Part shown: in pieces, positions 7,582-16,986 of the stretch
Layout: every line of letters begins with the position of its first letter
How positions within the stretch are numbered: the stretch's first letter is position 1
The notes under the pieces: generated by a model
What the model saw: only the letters and a program-made list of their open reading frames with translations
Database searches by the model: none
What the model was told of the DNA's origin: nothing
Translations under genes and position numbers: made by a program
Origin: Jeotgalibacillus campisalis
Lineage (GTDB): Bacteria > Bacillota > Bacilli > Bacillales > Jeotgalibacillaceae
NCBI RefSeq assembly: GCF_000829515.1
Contig: NZ_JXRR01000013.1
Location: forward strand, 62,001-126,000
Reading direction: 5' to 3'
Length of the DNA stretch: 64,000 bases

Positions 7582-9912
7582 ATGAAATTCAGCAATGGAA
7601 ATTGGATGGATCGGGATGGCTTTACTCTGCAGTATCCCTCACAGCTGCATGATACAGCCGTTCACGATGACAAAGCGGTTTTGTATGCCCCGTTTGTCCC
7701 TATCGTACATAGAGGAAATACACTCGACGGTGGAATGATGACGATTGAGCTGTCAGCGCCAGCAGCAGATGTAATTGGTGTAAAAATGATTCACCATAAA
7801 GGGAAAATGAAGGAGTTCCCTTCATTTGAAGTAAAATCCCAAGAACCGGCTTTTCTTACAGAAGACACTGATCGTACGTTCACTTTTCAAAGCGGCCGTC
7901 TAAAAACGGAAGTGAATAAGGCAGGGAGCTGGTCTGTTCAATTTAAAGGAGACGATGAGCTTTTAACAGAGACAGGTTCAAGAAATATGAGCTATATTAT
8001 GAGCGATGAGAAGCAGTCGTTTATGCGTGAACAGCTGTCACTGGATGTGGGGGAACTTATTTACGGTCTTGGAGAGAGATTCGGTCCATTTGTGAAAAAT
8101 GGTCAGAGTATTGACATCTGGAACGAGGACGGTGGTACTGGAAGTGAGCAGGCCTATAAAAGCATTCCATTTTACATAAGCAGTAAAGGATACGGAATTT
8201 TTGTCAATCAGCCGGAGAACGTCTCGTTTGAAGTTGGGTCTGAAAAAGTGTCCAATGTACAGTTTTCTGTTAAAGGGGAGTCGCTGGAGTACTATGTGAT
8301 TTATGGTCCGACCATGAAAGAAGTGCTGAAAAAATACACCGATTTAACGGGAAAGCCTTCTTTGCCGCCTGCATGGTCGTTCGGATTATGGCTGAGCACG
8401 TCCTTTACAACAGATTATGATGAAGAAACCGTAAACCAATTCGTAGACGGAATGATTGAACGGGATATTCCACTTGATGTGTTTCATTTTGACTGCTTCT
8501 GGATGAAAGAGTTTGAATGGTGCAACTTCAAATGGGACGACCGTGTATTCCCGGAACCCGCCGCTATGCTGAAGCGATTAAAGGAGAAGGGGTTAAAAAT
8601 CTGCGTTTGGATTAACCCTTACATAGGGCAGAAATCACAGCTGTTTGACGAAGGTCAGCAAAATGGCTATTTACTAAAAAGAGCGGACGGCTCTGTTTGG
8701 CAATGGGATAAATGGCAGGCAGGGCAGGCGATTGTGGACTTTACCAATCCAGATGCATGCAAGTGGTTTGAAGAAAAGCTGGAAATGCTGATGGACATGG
8801 GAGTGGATTCATTTAAAACCGATTTTGGAGAGCGGATTCCGACTGATGTCGTGTATCATAACGGCGAAGATCCGGAGAAAATGCACAATTATTACACCTA
8901 TTTATATAATGAAACCGTGTTTAATCTTCTGGAACGTAAAAGAGGAAAGGGGGAGGCGGCTCTGTTTGCCCGTTCTGCGACTGCAGGAAGCCAGAAATTC
9001 CCTGTCCACTGGGGAGGAGACTGCTGGTCCAATTACCGTTCGATGGCGGAAACGCTGCGCGGGGGTCTTTCTTTCAGTTTATCCGGATTCAGCTTCTGGA
9101 GTCATGATATTTCAGGCTTTGAACATGGAGCAACGCCTGATCTTTATAAACGCTGGACACAGTTTGGATTGCTATCCTCACACAGCCGCTATCACGGGAA
9201 TTCGGAGTACAAGGTGCCATGGAATTATGGGGATGAGGCAGTAGACGTGACCAGGCAGTTTACCAAGCTGAAAAACCGATTGATGCCGTATTTATTTTCT
9301 CAGGCATGCGAAGCGACAGAAAGTGGTGTAGCCATGATGCGTCCGATGGTGCTGGAATTTCCTGAGGATGATACATGTCAGTATCTTGACCGTCAGTATA
9401 TGCTTGGGGATTCACTTCTGGTTGCGCCGATTTTCAATGCTAAAGGAACGGTGCGGTATTATGTTCCAAAAGGAAGCTGGACCAATTTTTTAACGGAAGA
9501 AAAAATAGCAGGCGGACGCTGGTATACAGAAGAACACAACTATATGTCATTGCCGCTTCTAGTAAAAGGATCGTCCCTTTTGATTACAGGAGCTCAGGAA
9601 CAAACAGCTGAATATGATTATTTGCAGGATGTGACCGTACATGTATTTGACCTTCAGGAAGGGGAAACGGCTGCTGCGGATGTCTGGACAAAAGAGGGAG
9701 AAAAAGCAGGGTGGGCAAAAGCCTCCCGCAGTGGAAGCACCATCACTGTAGAAACAGAGGGCTTGACAGGCTGTACTCTCCACCTCCATCGTGAAGATAT
9801 TGACCGTGCTGACGGCGGAAAGCTTGAAGCTGCTGGTAAAGGTAAAACGCTCGTCATGACAGGAGATAAAGCAGTTCTTTCACTAAATGAAAGCAGAGAA
9901 TCACATTTATGA
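7582..9912 (+). CDS. yicI: GH31 alpha-xylosidase (YicI type)
   Basis: The enzyme removes alpha-1,6-linked xylose from the non-reducing end of xyloglucan-type oligosaccharides (isoprimeverose unit). The catalytic block KTDFGERIPTD holds the nucleophile (Asp414 from my start), and WGGDCW holds the acid/base (Asp480). Both sit at nearly the spacing and numbers of E. coli YicI (416 and 482), and long stretches around HWGGDC, LSGFSFWSHDI and LLSSHSRYHG match that family. There is no signal peptide, so it acts in the cytoplasm. I start it at ATG 7582 because GAGGAG precedes it; a longer frame to 7516 runs over the promoter. The stop overlaps the next gene by ATGA. Activity on xylosides rather than glucosides is a strong family inference. 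Confidence 0.92.
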   Translation: MKFSNGNWMDRDGFTLQYPSQLHDTAVHDDKAVLYAPFVPIVHRGNTLDGGMMTIELSAPAADVIGVKMIHHKGKMKEFPSFEVKSQEPAFLTEDTDRTFTFQSGRLKTEVNKAGSWSVQFKGDDELLTETGSRNMSYIMSDEKQSFMREQLSLDVGELIYGLGERFGPFVKNGQSIDIWNEDGGTGSEQAYKSIPFYISSKGYGIFVNQPENVSFEVGSEKVSNVQFSVKGESLEYYVIYGPTMKEVLKKYTDLTGKPSLPPAWSFGLWLSTSFTTDYDEETVNQFVDGMIERDIPLDVFHFDCFWMKEFEWCNFKWDDRVFPEPAAMLKRLKEKGLKICVWINPYIGQKSQLFDEGQQNGYLLKRADGSVWQWDKWQAGQAIVDFTNPDACKWFEEKLEMLMDMGVDSFKTDFGERIPTDVVYHNGEDPEKMHNYYTYLYNETVFNLLERKRGKGEAALFARSATAGSQKFPVHWGGDCWSNYRSMAETLRGGLSFSLSGFSFWSHDISGFEHGATPDLYKRWTQFGLLSSHSRYHGNSEYKVPWNYGDEAVDVTRQFTKLKNRLMPYLFSQACEATESGVAMMRPMVLEFPEDDTCQYLDRQYMLGDSLLVAPIFNAKGTVRYYVPKGSWTNFLTEEKIAGGRWYTEEHNYMSLPLLVKGSSLLITGAQEQTAEYDYLQDVTVHVFDLQEGETAAADVWTKEGEKAGWAKASRSGSTITVETEGLTGCTLHLHREDIDRADGGKLEAAGKGKTLVMTGDKAVLSLNESRESHL

Positions 9913-11936
9913 TCCATGAAAAAGTGAAGAAAGTGCTCTACGGAGGCGACTACAATCCGGAACAATGGCCAAAAGAGATTTGGAAGGAAGATATGAGAAT
10001 CACAAAGCTTGCAGAAATGGATATCATGACGGTCAATGTGTTTAGCTGGGCAAAGCTTCAGCCGGATGAAGACATCTACGATTTTTCCACACTTGATCAA
10101 GTCATGGATCTGCTGGCGGAAGAAAATCGCTATGCCTGTCTTGCCACCTCTACTGCAGTGCATCCGGCCTGGATGGCACATCGTTATCCGGATGTTTTGC
10201 GGACAGATTTTGACGGTCGCAGGCGGAAATTTGGTCTGCGGCACAATTCCTGTCCAAACAGTCCCTCCTACCGAAGATTTGCTGGGAGGCTTGTTGAAGA
10301 GATTGCAAAGAGGTATCACGATCATCCGGCGCTTCTGCTTTGGCATGTATCCAACGAGTTTGGGGGAGATTGCTACTGCAGTCAGTGCGAAGAAGGCTTT
10401 CGAATTTGGCTCAAAAACAAATACGGTTCGCTGGATGAAGTGAACAGGGTGTGGAATACCTCATTTTGGGGCCACACGTTTTACGCTTGGGAGGAAATCG
10501 TTGCACCAAATAATCTCAGTGAACATTTGGGTCAATATGATTACACAGCGTTTCAAGGGATTTCACTCGATTACCGCCGTTTTAACTCAGACAGCATGCT
10601 TGATTGCTTCAAGCTTGAGCAGGACATTTTAAAAAAATGGACGCCTGGGATTAATGTAACGACTAATCTTATGGGGACCTATAAACCGATTGATTATCAT
10701 AAATGGGCGAAAGAAATGGACATTGTATCATGGGACAGCTATCCGCAGGCAGGATCTTCGCCGCTTTTAAATTCGATGAGTCATGATATCATGCGCGGAC
10801 TAAAACATGGTCAGTCCTTCATGCTGATGGAGCAGACACCAAGCGTAACGAACTGGCATCCGTACAATGAGCTGAAGCGGCCGGGGGAAATGAGGCTTCA
10901 CAGCTGGCAGGCGATTGCGCATGGGGCAGATACCGTGATGTTTTTCCAGATTCGGCGGTCGATCGGGGCGTGTGAGAAATTTCACGGAGCTGTTATTGAT
11001 CATGCAGGACATGAACATACCCGCGTTTTTCGGGAGTGCGCAGCGCTTGGGAATGAACTAGCTGTACTTGGAGATACGCTTCTTCACGCCACAACTCCTG
11101 CCAAAGCCGCCATCCTGTTTGACTGGGATAATTGGTGGGCAATGGAGCTGTCGAGCGGCCCGAGCCGGGATTTAAAATACGTGGAGGAAGTATTCAAGTA
11201 TTACGAGGCATTTCAGCGGTGCAATGTTCCGGTTGACGTGATTAGTGTAAAGGATGATTTAAGCAGCTACCAAATCGTCGCAGCGCCGGTGCTGTATATG
11301 GTAAAGGCTGGGATGGCAAAGAAACTAGAAGACTTTACCCAAAGCGGCGGGACGTTTATTACCACTTTTTTCAGCGGGATCGTCGATGAACACGACTTAG
11401 TCGTAACAGGTGGATATCCTGGTGAACTTCGCCCCTTGCTTGGCATTTGGGTAGAAGAAATTGATTCCCTGCCTCCTGGTAAAACCAATAAAGTGGTGAT
11501 GAAGGAAGACGGGAGTGACTATCATGCCTCCATCTTATGCGATTTGCTTCATTTAGAAGGGGCTGAAGCGGTTGCGTCATTCGCCAGTGATTTTTATGAG
11601 GGAATGCCCGCACTGACTAAAAACCACTTTGGCCAAGGACACGCCTGGTATGCGGCGGCGAGTATGGATCATGAATTTATGGAGCGGCTGATTTCATCGC
11701 TTTGCACCTCTCATGGTCTTAAGCCCTTGCTTGGAACAAAGGCTCCTGCCGACGTTGAAGTGACGGCGCGTGAAAAAGACGGCGTCACGTATATATTCCT
11801 ATTGAATCATTCACAGGAGACTGGGACAGTTTCATTAGATAAAATCTACACAAATATACTGGATGGAGAGGAATATGAAGGGGCCATCGATCTTTCTCCA
11901 TTTGGGGTGGCAGTACTGAAGGTGAGCGGACAATGA
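9909..11936 (+). CDS. GH42 beta-galactosidase
   Basis: The 675-residue enzyme hydrolyses terminal beta-galactosides. The acid/base Glu150 lies in WHVSNEFGG and the nucleophile Glu308 in MLMEQTPSVTNW. The zinc-cluster cysteines of family 42 are present (HNSCPNS, then CYCSQC). Domain order is the usual TIM barrel, a trimerisation domain (about 395-600) and a small beta domain. No signal peptide, so it is intracellular. It is coupled by ATGA overlaps to the alpha-xylosidase before it and the GH95 gene after it. In this context it would remove galactose that caps xylose on xyloglucan side chains. Beta-1,2 specificity would be unusual for the family, so this is inference. Confidence 0.93.
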   Translation: MIHEKVKKVLYGGDYNPEQWPKEIWKEDMRITKLAEMDIMTVNVFSWAKLQPDEDIYDFSTLDQVMDLLAEENRYACLATSTAVHPAWMAHRYPDVLRTDFDGRRRKFGLRHNSCPNSPSYRRFAGRLVEEIAKRYHDHPALLLWHVSNEFGGDCYCSQCEEGFRIWLKNKYGSLDEVNRVWNTSFWGHTFYAWEEIVAPNNLSEHLGQYDYTAFQGISLDYRRFNSDSMLDCFKLEQDILKKWTPGINVTTNLMGTYKPIDYHKWAKEMDIVSWDSYPQAGSSPLLNSMSHDIMRGLKHGQSFMLMEQTPSVTNWHPYNELKRPGEMRLHSWQAIAHGADTVMFFQIRRSIGACEKFHGAVIDHAGHEHTRVFRECAALGNELAVLGDTLLHATTPAKAAILFDWDNWWAMELSSGPSRDLKYVEEVFKYYEAFQRCNVPVDVISVKDDLSSYQIVAAPVLYMVKAGMAKKLEDFTQSGGTFITTFFSGIVDEHDLVVTGGYPGELRPLLGIWVEEIDSLPPGKTNKVVMKEDGSDYHASILCDLLHLEGAEAVASFASDFYEGMPALTKNHFGQGHAWYAAASMDHEFMERLISSLCTSHGLKPLLGTKAPADVEVTAREKDGVTYIFLLNHSQETGTVSLDKIYTNILDGEEYEGAIDLSPFGVAVLKVSGQ

Positions 11937-14272
11937 GCGGCAGATCTCTGCAAGTGCCGGGACATGGTACGCTCAGTCTGACTCCTGCCTTAACCTGGCA
12001 ATTCGGTCACATGACAGGCAACGGGGAAATGGGTGTGATTCAGTATGGGCCGCCCGAAAAAGAGAGGATCGTCTTAAGTCAAGCAGAGCTGTTTATGCCG
12101 CTTGGCTCTCCAGATTTCATCCCGGATATGGCACCGTATTTGGATGAAGTACGGAGAATCAGCCGAACAGAAGGTTACAGGGCTGGTCATGATTACTTTA
12201 TCCAAAAGGGTGAGGAACTGGGTCATACGATTGTTTTAACGGACCCTTTTCATCCGGCATTAACGTTTGTGATTGAACAGGAGGAAGCAAATGGAGCAGG
12301 AGGCTATAGCCGCTCTGTTAACTATGCAACAGGCGAAATCACCTCCAGCTGTGATCGATTTACTCACCAATTGTTTGCCTCCCGTCCAGACGGCTGCGTC
12401 ATGCTGCGAATTTCATCAAGCGTCCCACTTCAAAATGTACGTCTGTCAATTGAAGAAGCAGGTCATCCTGGGGTAAAAGCAGATGTCCAATTCAAGGGGG
12501 AAACCTGGAACGGAATTCATTCTTATGAACACGGTGGCGGCTACCGGAGTAAAATTGAAGCAACTCATAATGGTGAAGCGAGATTTGCAGGTGGGTGTCT
12601 CATTATTAACGGGGCTACATGGATCGAATTGAAAATGAAAGTGGCTCCTGAGATCGGGAGTGACTTCTTATTCTCAAGTGGCAGTTATGCAGAATGCTTT
12701 GAACGTCACAAGAAAAAACATGAAGAGCTATTTTACAAGGCCTCACTGGATTTAAACGGAGGAGAAAGACGAAGCTGGAGTGGTGAAGCACTGCTAAATG
12801 AAAGTAAAGAAACCGGTATCTTGCACCCTGCACTGATTGAAAAATGCTACGACGCAGGACGCTATATGTTTTTGTGCAGTGCAGGCAGCCGCCCCCCTAA
12901 TCTGCAAGGGATCTGGACGGGTACCTTTGATCCGCCGTGGTCCTCGGATTACACCATGGACACGAATTTACAACTGGGGATGGCATCGGTTTTCAGCGCC
13001 AACATGCTGCATGGAATGGAACCTTATACGCGTCTGCTGGAATCGTATATGGAAGATTTCCGTTATAATGCCAGAAGGATGTTTGGCTGCCGCGGAATTT
13101 TAGCCGGCGTTTGTGCTTCTTCGAGCGGACTTCATACTCATTGGGGTGACTCAAGCTGGGGTGACCGGGAGTGTGATACATTTTTTGGTGCATTTTGGAC
13201 GTGCGGTGCTGGGTGGCTGGCTCATTGGCTTTTTGATTACTATCAGTACACAGGAGATCTTACGTATTTACATGACCATGCCCTTCCTTTTATGAAGGAA
13301 GCAGCACTGTTTTACGAAGATTTTTTAATAGAAGTAAACGGCAAACTGCTTTTTTTGCCGTCCTATTCAGCGGAAAATGGCATTGCTGCCAATAGTACGA
13401 TGGACATTGCGGTGGTTAGGGAGCTTCTGACCAATATGATTAACGCAAGCATCCTTCTTGAGATGGGAGAAGAAGACATTCCACGCTGGCAGGAGATGCT
13501 CGGCAAGCTGCCGCTTTATGAATTGACTGAGGAGGGTGCTTTGAAGGAGTGGGCTGTAGACGATCATGAAGAAAATGATGATCACCGCCACTTTTCACAC
13601 TTGTATCCATTGTTTCAAAGCTATGAATTTTCCCCAGAAAAAACGCCGGTTTTATGGAAAGCAGCAGAGAAAGCCTATCAAAATAAGCTAAAGCATTGGG
13701 TCTTCAATCCGGATACAGATACATCGTCACATGGCCGTATGCATGCAGCTCTTTGTGCAGCGAGGCTTGGTGACGGCAAAACCATTGCAAAGATCATGAA
13801 AATGATGCTTTCAGGAGGTGCAGTGTATCCAAGCTTTATGACCGCACATTTTGAAAATCATCATGTATTTAATGTTGATGCAAATGGGGCTTTTCCGGAG
13901 TTGATTCAAAATGCGGCACTCTTTTCATTACCAGGCAGAATTGAATTGCTTCCGGCACTGCCGGCTGAAATGAGCGAAGGCATGCTAAAAGGGATGCTGT
14001 GCCGCGGCGGGCTGACAGTGATCCGGTTTAACTGGAATGTATCAGCCGGCATTATGCAGCTGATCATCAAATCATCAACGGAGCAGGACGTTGTCTTCTA
14101 TACCCGGCAGCCTGGATGGTCATTAAACGAAGAGGAAGGAATGGAGTGGATACAAACCTTGCCGGCCGAAGAACCGATTCAACTTGAATGGAGGAGATCG
14201 TATGCAAATGAGCGGAATGCTTGGAAGTGTGCACCGGAGTGCGAGCTGGATCACAAAGGGAGCAAGTCTTAA
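11933..14272 (+). CDS. GH95 family glycosidase, probable alpha-L-fucosidase
   Basis: The 779-residue protein has an N-terminal beta-sandwich domain (about 1-270), a linker, the (alpha/alpha)6 barrel and a C-terminal beta domain. Candidate catalytic residues are Glu539 in KEWAVDD, a following HRHFSHLYPL block, and Asp649 in NVDANGAF. The family's usual Asn-x-Asn pair appears here as Asp343-Thr-Asn345. No signal peptide. GH95 enzymes invert alpha-1,2-L-fucosides, with some acting on alpha-L-galactosides. Next to an alpha-xylosidase and a beta-galactosidase this fits removal of the terminal fucose of fucosylated xyloglucan. The last 24 codons overlap the next gene in another frame, and the tail past EPIQLEW looks non-homologous. 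Confidence 0.85.
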   Translation: MSGRSLQVPGHGTLSLTPALTWQFGHMTGNGEMGVIQYGPPEKERIVLSQAELFMPLGSPDFIPDMAPYLDEVRRISRTEGYRAGHDYFIQKGEELGHTIVLTDPFHPALTFVIEQEEANGAGGYSRSVNYATGEITSSCDRFTHQLFASRPDGCVMLRISSSVPLQNVRLSIEEAGHPGVKADVQFKGETWNGIHSYEHGGGYRSKIEATHNGEARFAGGCLIINGATWIELKMKVAPEIGSDFLFSSGSYAECFERHKKKHEELFYKASLDLNGGERRSWSGEALLNESKETGILHPALIEKCYDAGRYMFLCSAGSRPPNLQGIWTGTFDPPWSSDYTMDTNLQLGMASVFSANMLHGMEPYTRLLESYMEDFRYNARRMFGCRGILAGVCASSSGLHTHWGDSSWGDRECDTFFGAFWTCGAGWLAHWLFDYYQYTGDLTYLHDHALPFMKEAALFYEDFLIEVNGKLLFLPSYSAENGIAANSTMDIAVVRELLTNMINASILLEMGEEDIPRWQEMLGKLPLYELTEEGALKEWAVDDHEENDDHRHFSHLYPLFQSYEFSPEKTPVLWKAAEKAYQNKLKHWVFNPDTDTSSHGRMHAALCAARLGDGKTIAKIMKMMLSGGAVYPSFMTAHFENHHVFNVDANGAFPELIQNAALFSLPGRIELLPALPAEMSEGMLKGMLCRGGLTVIRFNWNVSAGIMQLIIKSSTEQDVVFYTRQPGWSLNEEEGMEWIQTLPAEEPIQLEWRRSYANERNAWKCAPECELDHKGSKS

Positions 14273-14942
14273 CTTTCTGTGGTTTTTATGCAACGCTCCG
14301 CTTTTTTTTATACTGGCTGATTATTGGGCAAACAACGGAGAGCTTGCTTTAGGGCTGGGTGTACCTATTGCGCTCGTACCGCTGCTATTTTTCCCTTCCA
14401 CAGCTGCCTTATTTGCCGTTATCCGAAAGTGGGTGTTGAAGGAAGAAGAGGCGGTGTTGTCCTTTTTTCGATACTTTAAAGACAACTTCGTTCAAAGCCT
14501 GATCGGGGGAGTGTTTTTTACGATTGTTTGGACCGGATGGCTTGCACAGGCTGGATCATTTCCACAAGTTGCTATGATAATCATCAGCATCTGGCTGCTG
14601 GCATGGATGTTATTTTTCTTTGCGTTTCAAGTACATTTTTACGTAAATGTCCTGCACACAATTAAAAATGCGCTAATTATGACTGCGATGAGACCGCTCT
14701 TTGTCGTGATGATTGCTGCAATGGCCGGGACACTCTTTTATATTTCTTCTATTTATACCTTTTTACTGCCGTTTTGTTCAGCAGTTGTCCTTGCCTATAT
14801 TGCATTTAGTTTCTTTAACACCTTTTATCAGATGAGACTCACTCAGAAGAGGGAATTTATAAAGGTAGAGAATACGGAAGGCGCCCGGCATATCCAATCT
14901 TTATTAAGACTCGATACGGCTGTTTCAAAAGCAGGTAAATAG
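14202..14942 (+). CDS. DUF624 membrane protein (YesV/YteU type)
   Basis: The 246-residue integral membrane protein has about five to six hydrophobic helices and a conserved amphipathic N-terminus. DUF624 genes sit almost always with Lpl/YtcP-type sugar ABC importers and YesM/YesN regulators, as here. Their role is unknown, perhaps importer assembly or sensing. I choose ATG 14202 because GGAGGAG precedes it by 6 bases; a longer frame begins at 14184. It overlaps the end of the GH95 gene by 71 bases in a different frame, unusually long for this compact operon. A strong terminator follows. Confidence 0.85.
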   Translation: MQMSGMLGSVHRSASWITKGASLNFLWFLCNAPLFFILADYWANNGELALGLGVPIALVPLLFFPSTAALFAVIRKWVLKEEEAVLSFFRYFKDNFVQSLIGGVFFTIVWTGWLAQAGSFPQVAMIIISIWLLAWMLFFFAFQVHFYVNVLHTIKNALIMTAMRPLFVVMIAAMAGTLFYISSIYTFLLPFCSAVVLAYIAFSFFNTFYQMRLTQKREFIKVENTEGARHIQSLLRLDTAVSKAGK

Positions 14943-14980
14943 TTTCCAAGCGAAGAATCCATCGGAACATTGACCATACG

Positions 14981-15037
14981 CAAAATCCGAATTCATTATC
15001 GAATTTTTTTAGTTTCGATAATGGATCCGGATTTTTG
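14981..15037 (+). terminator. Strong long-stem terminator after the glycosidase operon
   Basis: CAAAATCCGAATTCATTATCGAA pairs almost fully with the reverse complement at 15014-15037, with a T-rich loop. It closes the GH31-GH42-GH95-DUF624 unit before the two-component genes. Confidence 0.8.
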
Positions 15038-15087
15038 CAGTTTATCTATAAGAAAGCAAGTTCCAACAGGTATCTGAAGATGAATAT

Positions 15088-15104
15088 CACTAATTTTGAC
15101 ATGA
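15088..15104 (+). promoter_or_regulatory. Locus-specific 17-bp motif, copy 2 (before sensor kinase)
   Basis: CACTAATTTTGACATGA matches the same consensus as 7483-7499 and 18498-18514. It ends exactly 44 bases before TAAAAT (15149-15154). The TTGACA within it could also act as a -35 element with TACACT 17 bases on, so two promoter readings are possible. Confidence 0.6.
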
Positions 15105-15168
15105 AAATAGATACAGTATACACTTTCAGAAAACAAAACAGATCATGGTAAAATAAAGTAACACAAAA

Positions 15169-15182
15169 TGGAAGCGCTTACA
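15169..15182 (+). promoter_or_regulatory. cre site before the two-component genes
   Basis: TGGAAGCGCTTACA is very close to the CcpA consensus WTGNAARCGNWWWCA. It lies about 15 bases downstream of the presumed -10 and 21 bases before the GTG start, where it would act as a roadblock. Best cre candidate in the window. Confidence 0.7.
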
Positions 15183-15203
15183 GATGAGTGGGAAGGTGTT
15201 TAA

Positions 15204-16982
15204 GTGAAAAAATGGCTGCTTTTGCGGTTTAACAATATGAAATTGCCTGAAAAATTTATTTGGTTTTTTCTCATTATCGTTGTATTTCCGATCCTGTCTG
15301 CAGGTATCTATTTAACGAATGAAATGCGTCAGGATGCCCTTGATGATGCAATTAGCCAATCTGCTTTAAATAATGAGCGGGTTCGTCAGCGGACATCGGA
15401 AGTTCTTCGTGTTCCCGTTTTTGTCTCTAATAATCTTATGTTTGATGACCGTCTTAGAATGCTTGTAAATACACAGTTTACGAGGACAAATGAGGTGGTG
15501 GAAGCCTATCGTTCATTCAATACATTTTCTTACTATAAACAATACTACCCTGATATACAGTCCATCAGATTGTATACACAAAATCAAACAATGATCAATA
15601 ATTGGGAGCTGATCCCACTAAATGAAACGATTATGGATAAAGCCTGGTACCAGGAAGCAGCCGTCGATGCCGGGTTTATGAAGTGGCAGTACATAGAGGA
15701 TGAAACAAATGGAGGCAAGCCGTATCTAAGCCTGATTCGCCGCATCAATTTTTTAGAGGAAAAAAGCTTCGCTATTTTAATTATTACAATCAATCCTGCT
15801 GTTTTGGATGTAATTTTAAATCAGGAAATGTTTTTAACGATGATTGTAGATGAACATGATCATATTGTTGCCTCAAACGACCCTTCAAATAAAGGGCAGA
15901 AGCTCGGCACGGTTTTGGACGATAGTACAGAAGATGGAGAGGAGGCGCTATATGAGGCGGTAGTAGATGGCAGTGCTTCTCAAATTATAACAAGTGATAT
16001 TTTAATCGATGAACTAAGTCAAAACCGACTTCGTGTAGTATCTGCTGTTCAGCATAATCATATCGTTGGCAACGCAAATGCTTTGGCCGCAAAAGGAGCA
16101 CTCATGACGGTTTTAGCAGCACTTGGAGCGATTTTATTTATTGCCATTATGTCCCGTTTATTTTCAAAAAGGCTTGATGAGCTCAGCGCCAGGATCAGGA
16201 GAGTTGCCACAGGAGATTTATCGACAAGTGTTGAAATGTCAGGGAATGATGAAATTGGGGAACTGTCCCGTCAGTTTCAGCACATGGTAGAAGAGCTTGA
16301 TGCATCGATTGAAACGCTCAAGGAATCAAACAGCCAAAAAGCACAGCTGCAGCGTAACCAGGCAGATATAAAATTGAAGATGATGGCAAGTCAAATTAAT
16401 CCGCATTTTTTATTTAATACGCTTGAATCGATCCGGATGAAAGCCCATATGGAAGGGGCAAAGGAAGCGGCAGGCATTGTTAAGCTGTTAGGGAAGCTGA
16501 TGAGGAAAAGCATTGAAACTGGCGGGCGCCCGGTTCCCGTGGAAATGGAAATTGAAATGGTCCGCTGTTATTTGGAGATTCAATCATTCCGCTATGAGAA
16601 ACGTCTCTCCTATGATCTCTATGTAGATCCGTCAGTTAAAGGTGTCCATATTGAACCTCTTATCATTCAGCCGCTGGTGGAAAACTCAGTTATTCACGGA
16701 CTTGAAGATAAAGACGACGGAGGAAAGGTCTCAGTTCAAGTTCAAATGGTACCCGGTGGGATGAAAGTGACTGTAAAAGATGATGGTAAAGGATTTACAG
16801 AAAAACGTTTATCAGAAGTGCTCTATTTTATTAATGAGACAGAAGAGGAAAATCGAATCGGATTGAGAAACGTGCATCAGCGGCTTTTGCTGACATATGG
16901 CGACTCATCCGGTCTGCAGATTAAAAGTGATGAAGGAGAAGGTACATTGATTCATTTTGTGATTCCTATACAAGGAGAGTGA
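15204..16982 (+). CDS. yesM: Sensor histidine kinase, YesM type
   Basis: The 592-residue membrane kinase has a first helix (about 18-38), a roughly 260-residue extracellular sensor domain and a second helix (about 296-318). Then come a HAMP domain, the His_kinase block QINPHFLFNTLESIR with phospho-acceptor His401, and an HATPase domain (VENSVIHGL, DDGKGF, GLRNVHQRL). This class senses oligosaccharides or their binding proteins and phosphorylates AraC-type response regulators. GTG start, preceded by GGGAAGGTG. It lies four bases before its partner gene. The most likely inducer is the imported xyloglucan oligosaccharide (inference from context). Confidence 0.92.
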   Translation: MKKWLLLRFNNMKLPEKFIWFFLIIVVFPILSAGIYLTNEMRQDALDDAISQSALNNERVRQRTSEVLRVPVFVSNNLMFDDRLRMLVNTQFTRTNEVVEAYRSFNTFSYYKQYYPDIQSIRLYTQNQTMINNWELIPLNETIMDKAWYQEAAVDAGFMKWQYIEDETNGGKPYLSLIRRINFLEEKSFAILIITINPAVLDVILNQEMFLTMIVDEHDHIVASNDPSNKGQKLGTVLDDSTEDGEEALYEAVVDGSASQIITSDILIDELSQNRLRVVSAVQHNHIVGNANALAAKGALMTVLAALGAILFIAIMSRLFSKRLDELSARIRRVATGDLSTSVEMSGNDEIGELSRQFQHMVEELDASIETLKESNSQKAQLQRNQADIKLKMMASQINPHFLFNTLESIRMKAHMEGAKEAAGIVKLLGKLMRKSIETGGRPVPVEMEIEMVRCYLEIQSFRYEKRLSYDLYVDPSVKGVHIEPLIIQPLVENSVIHGLEDKDDGGKVSVQVQMVPGGMKVTVKDDGKGFTEKRLSEVLYFINETEEENRIGLRNVHQRLLLTYGDSSGLQIKSDEGEGTLIHFVIPIQGE

Positions 16983-16986
16983 CAGG

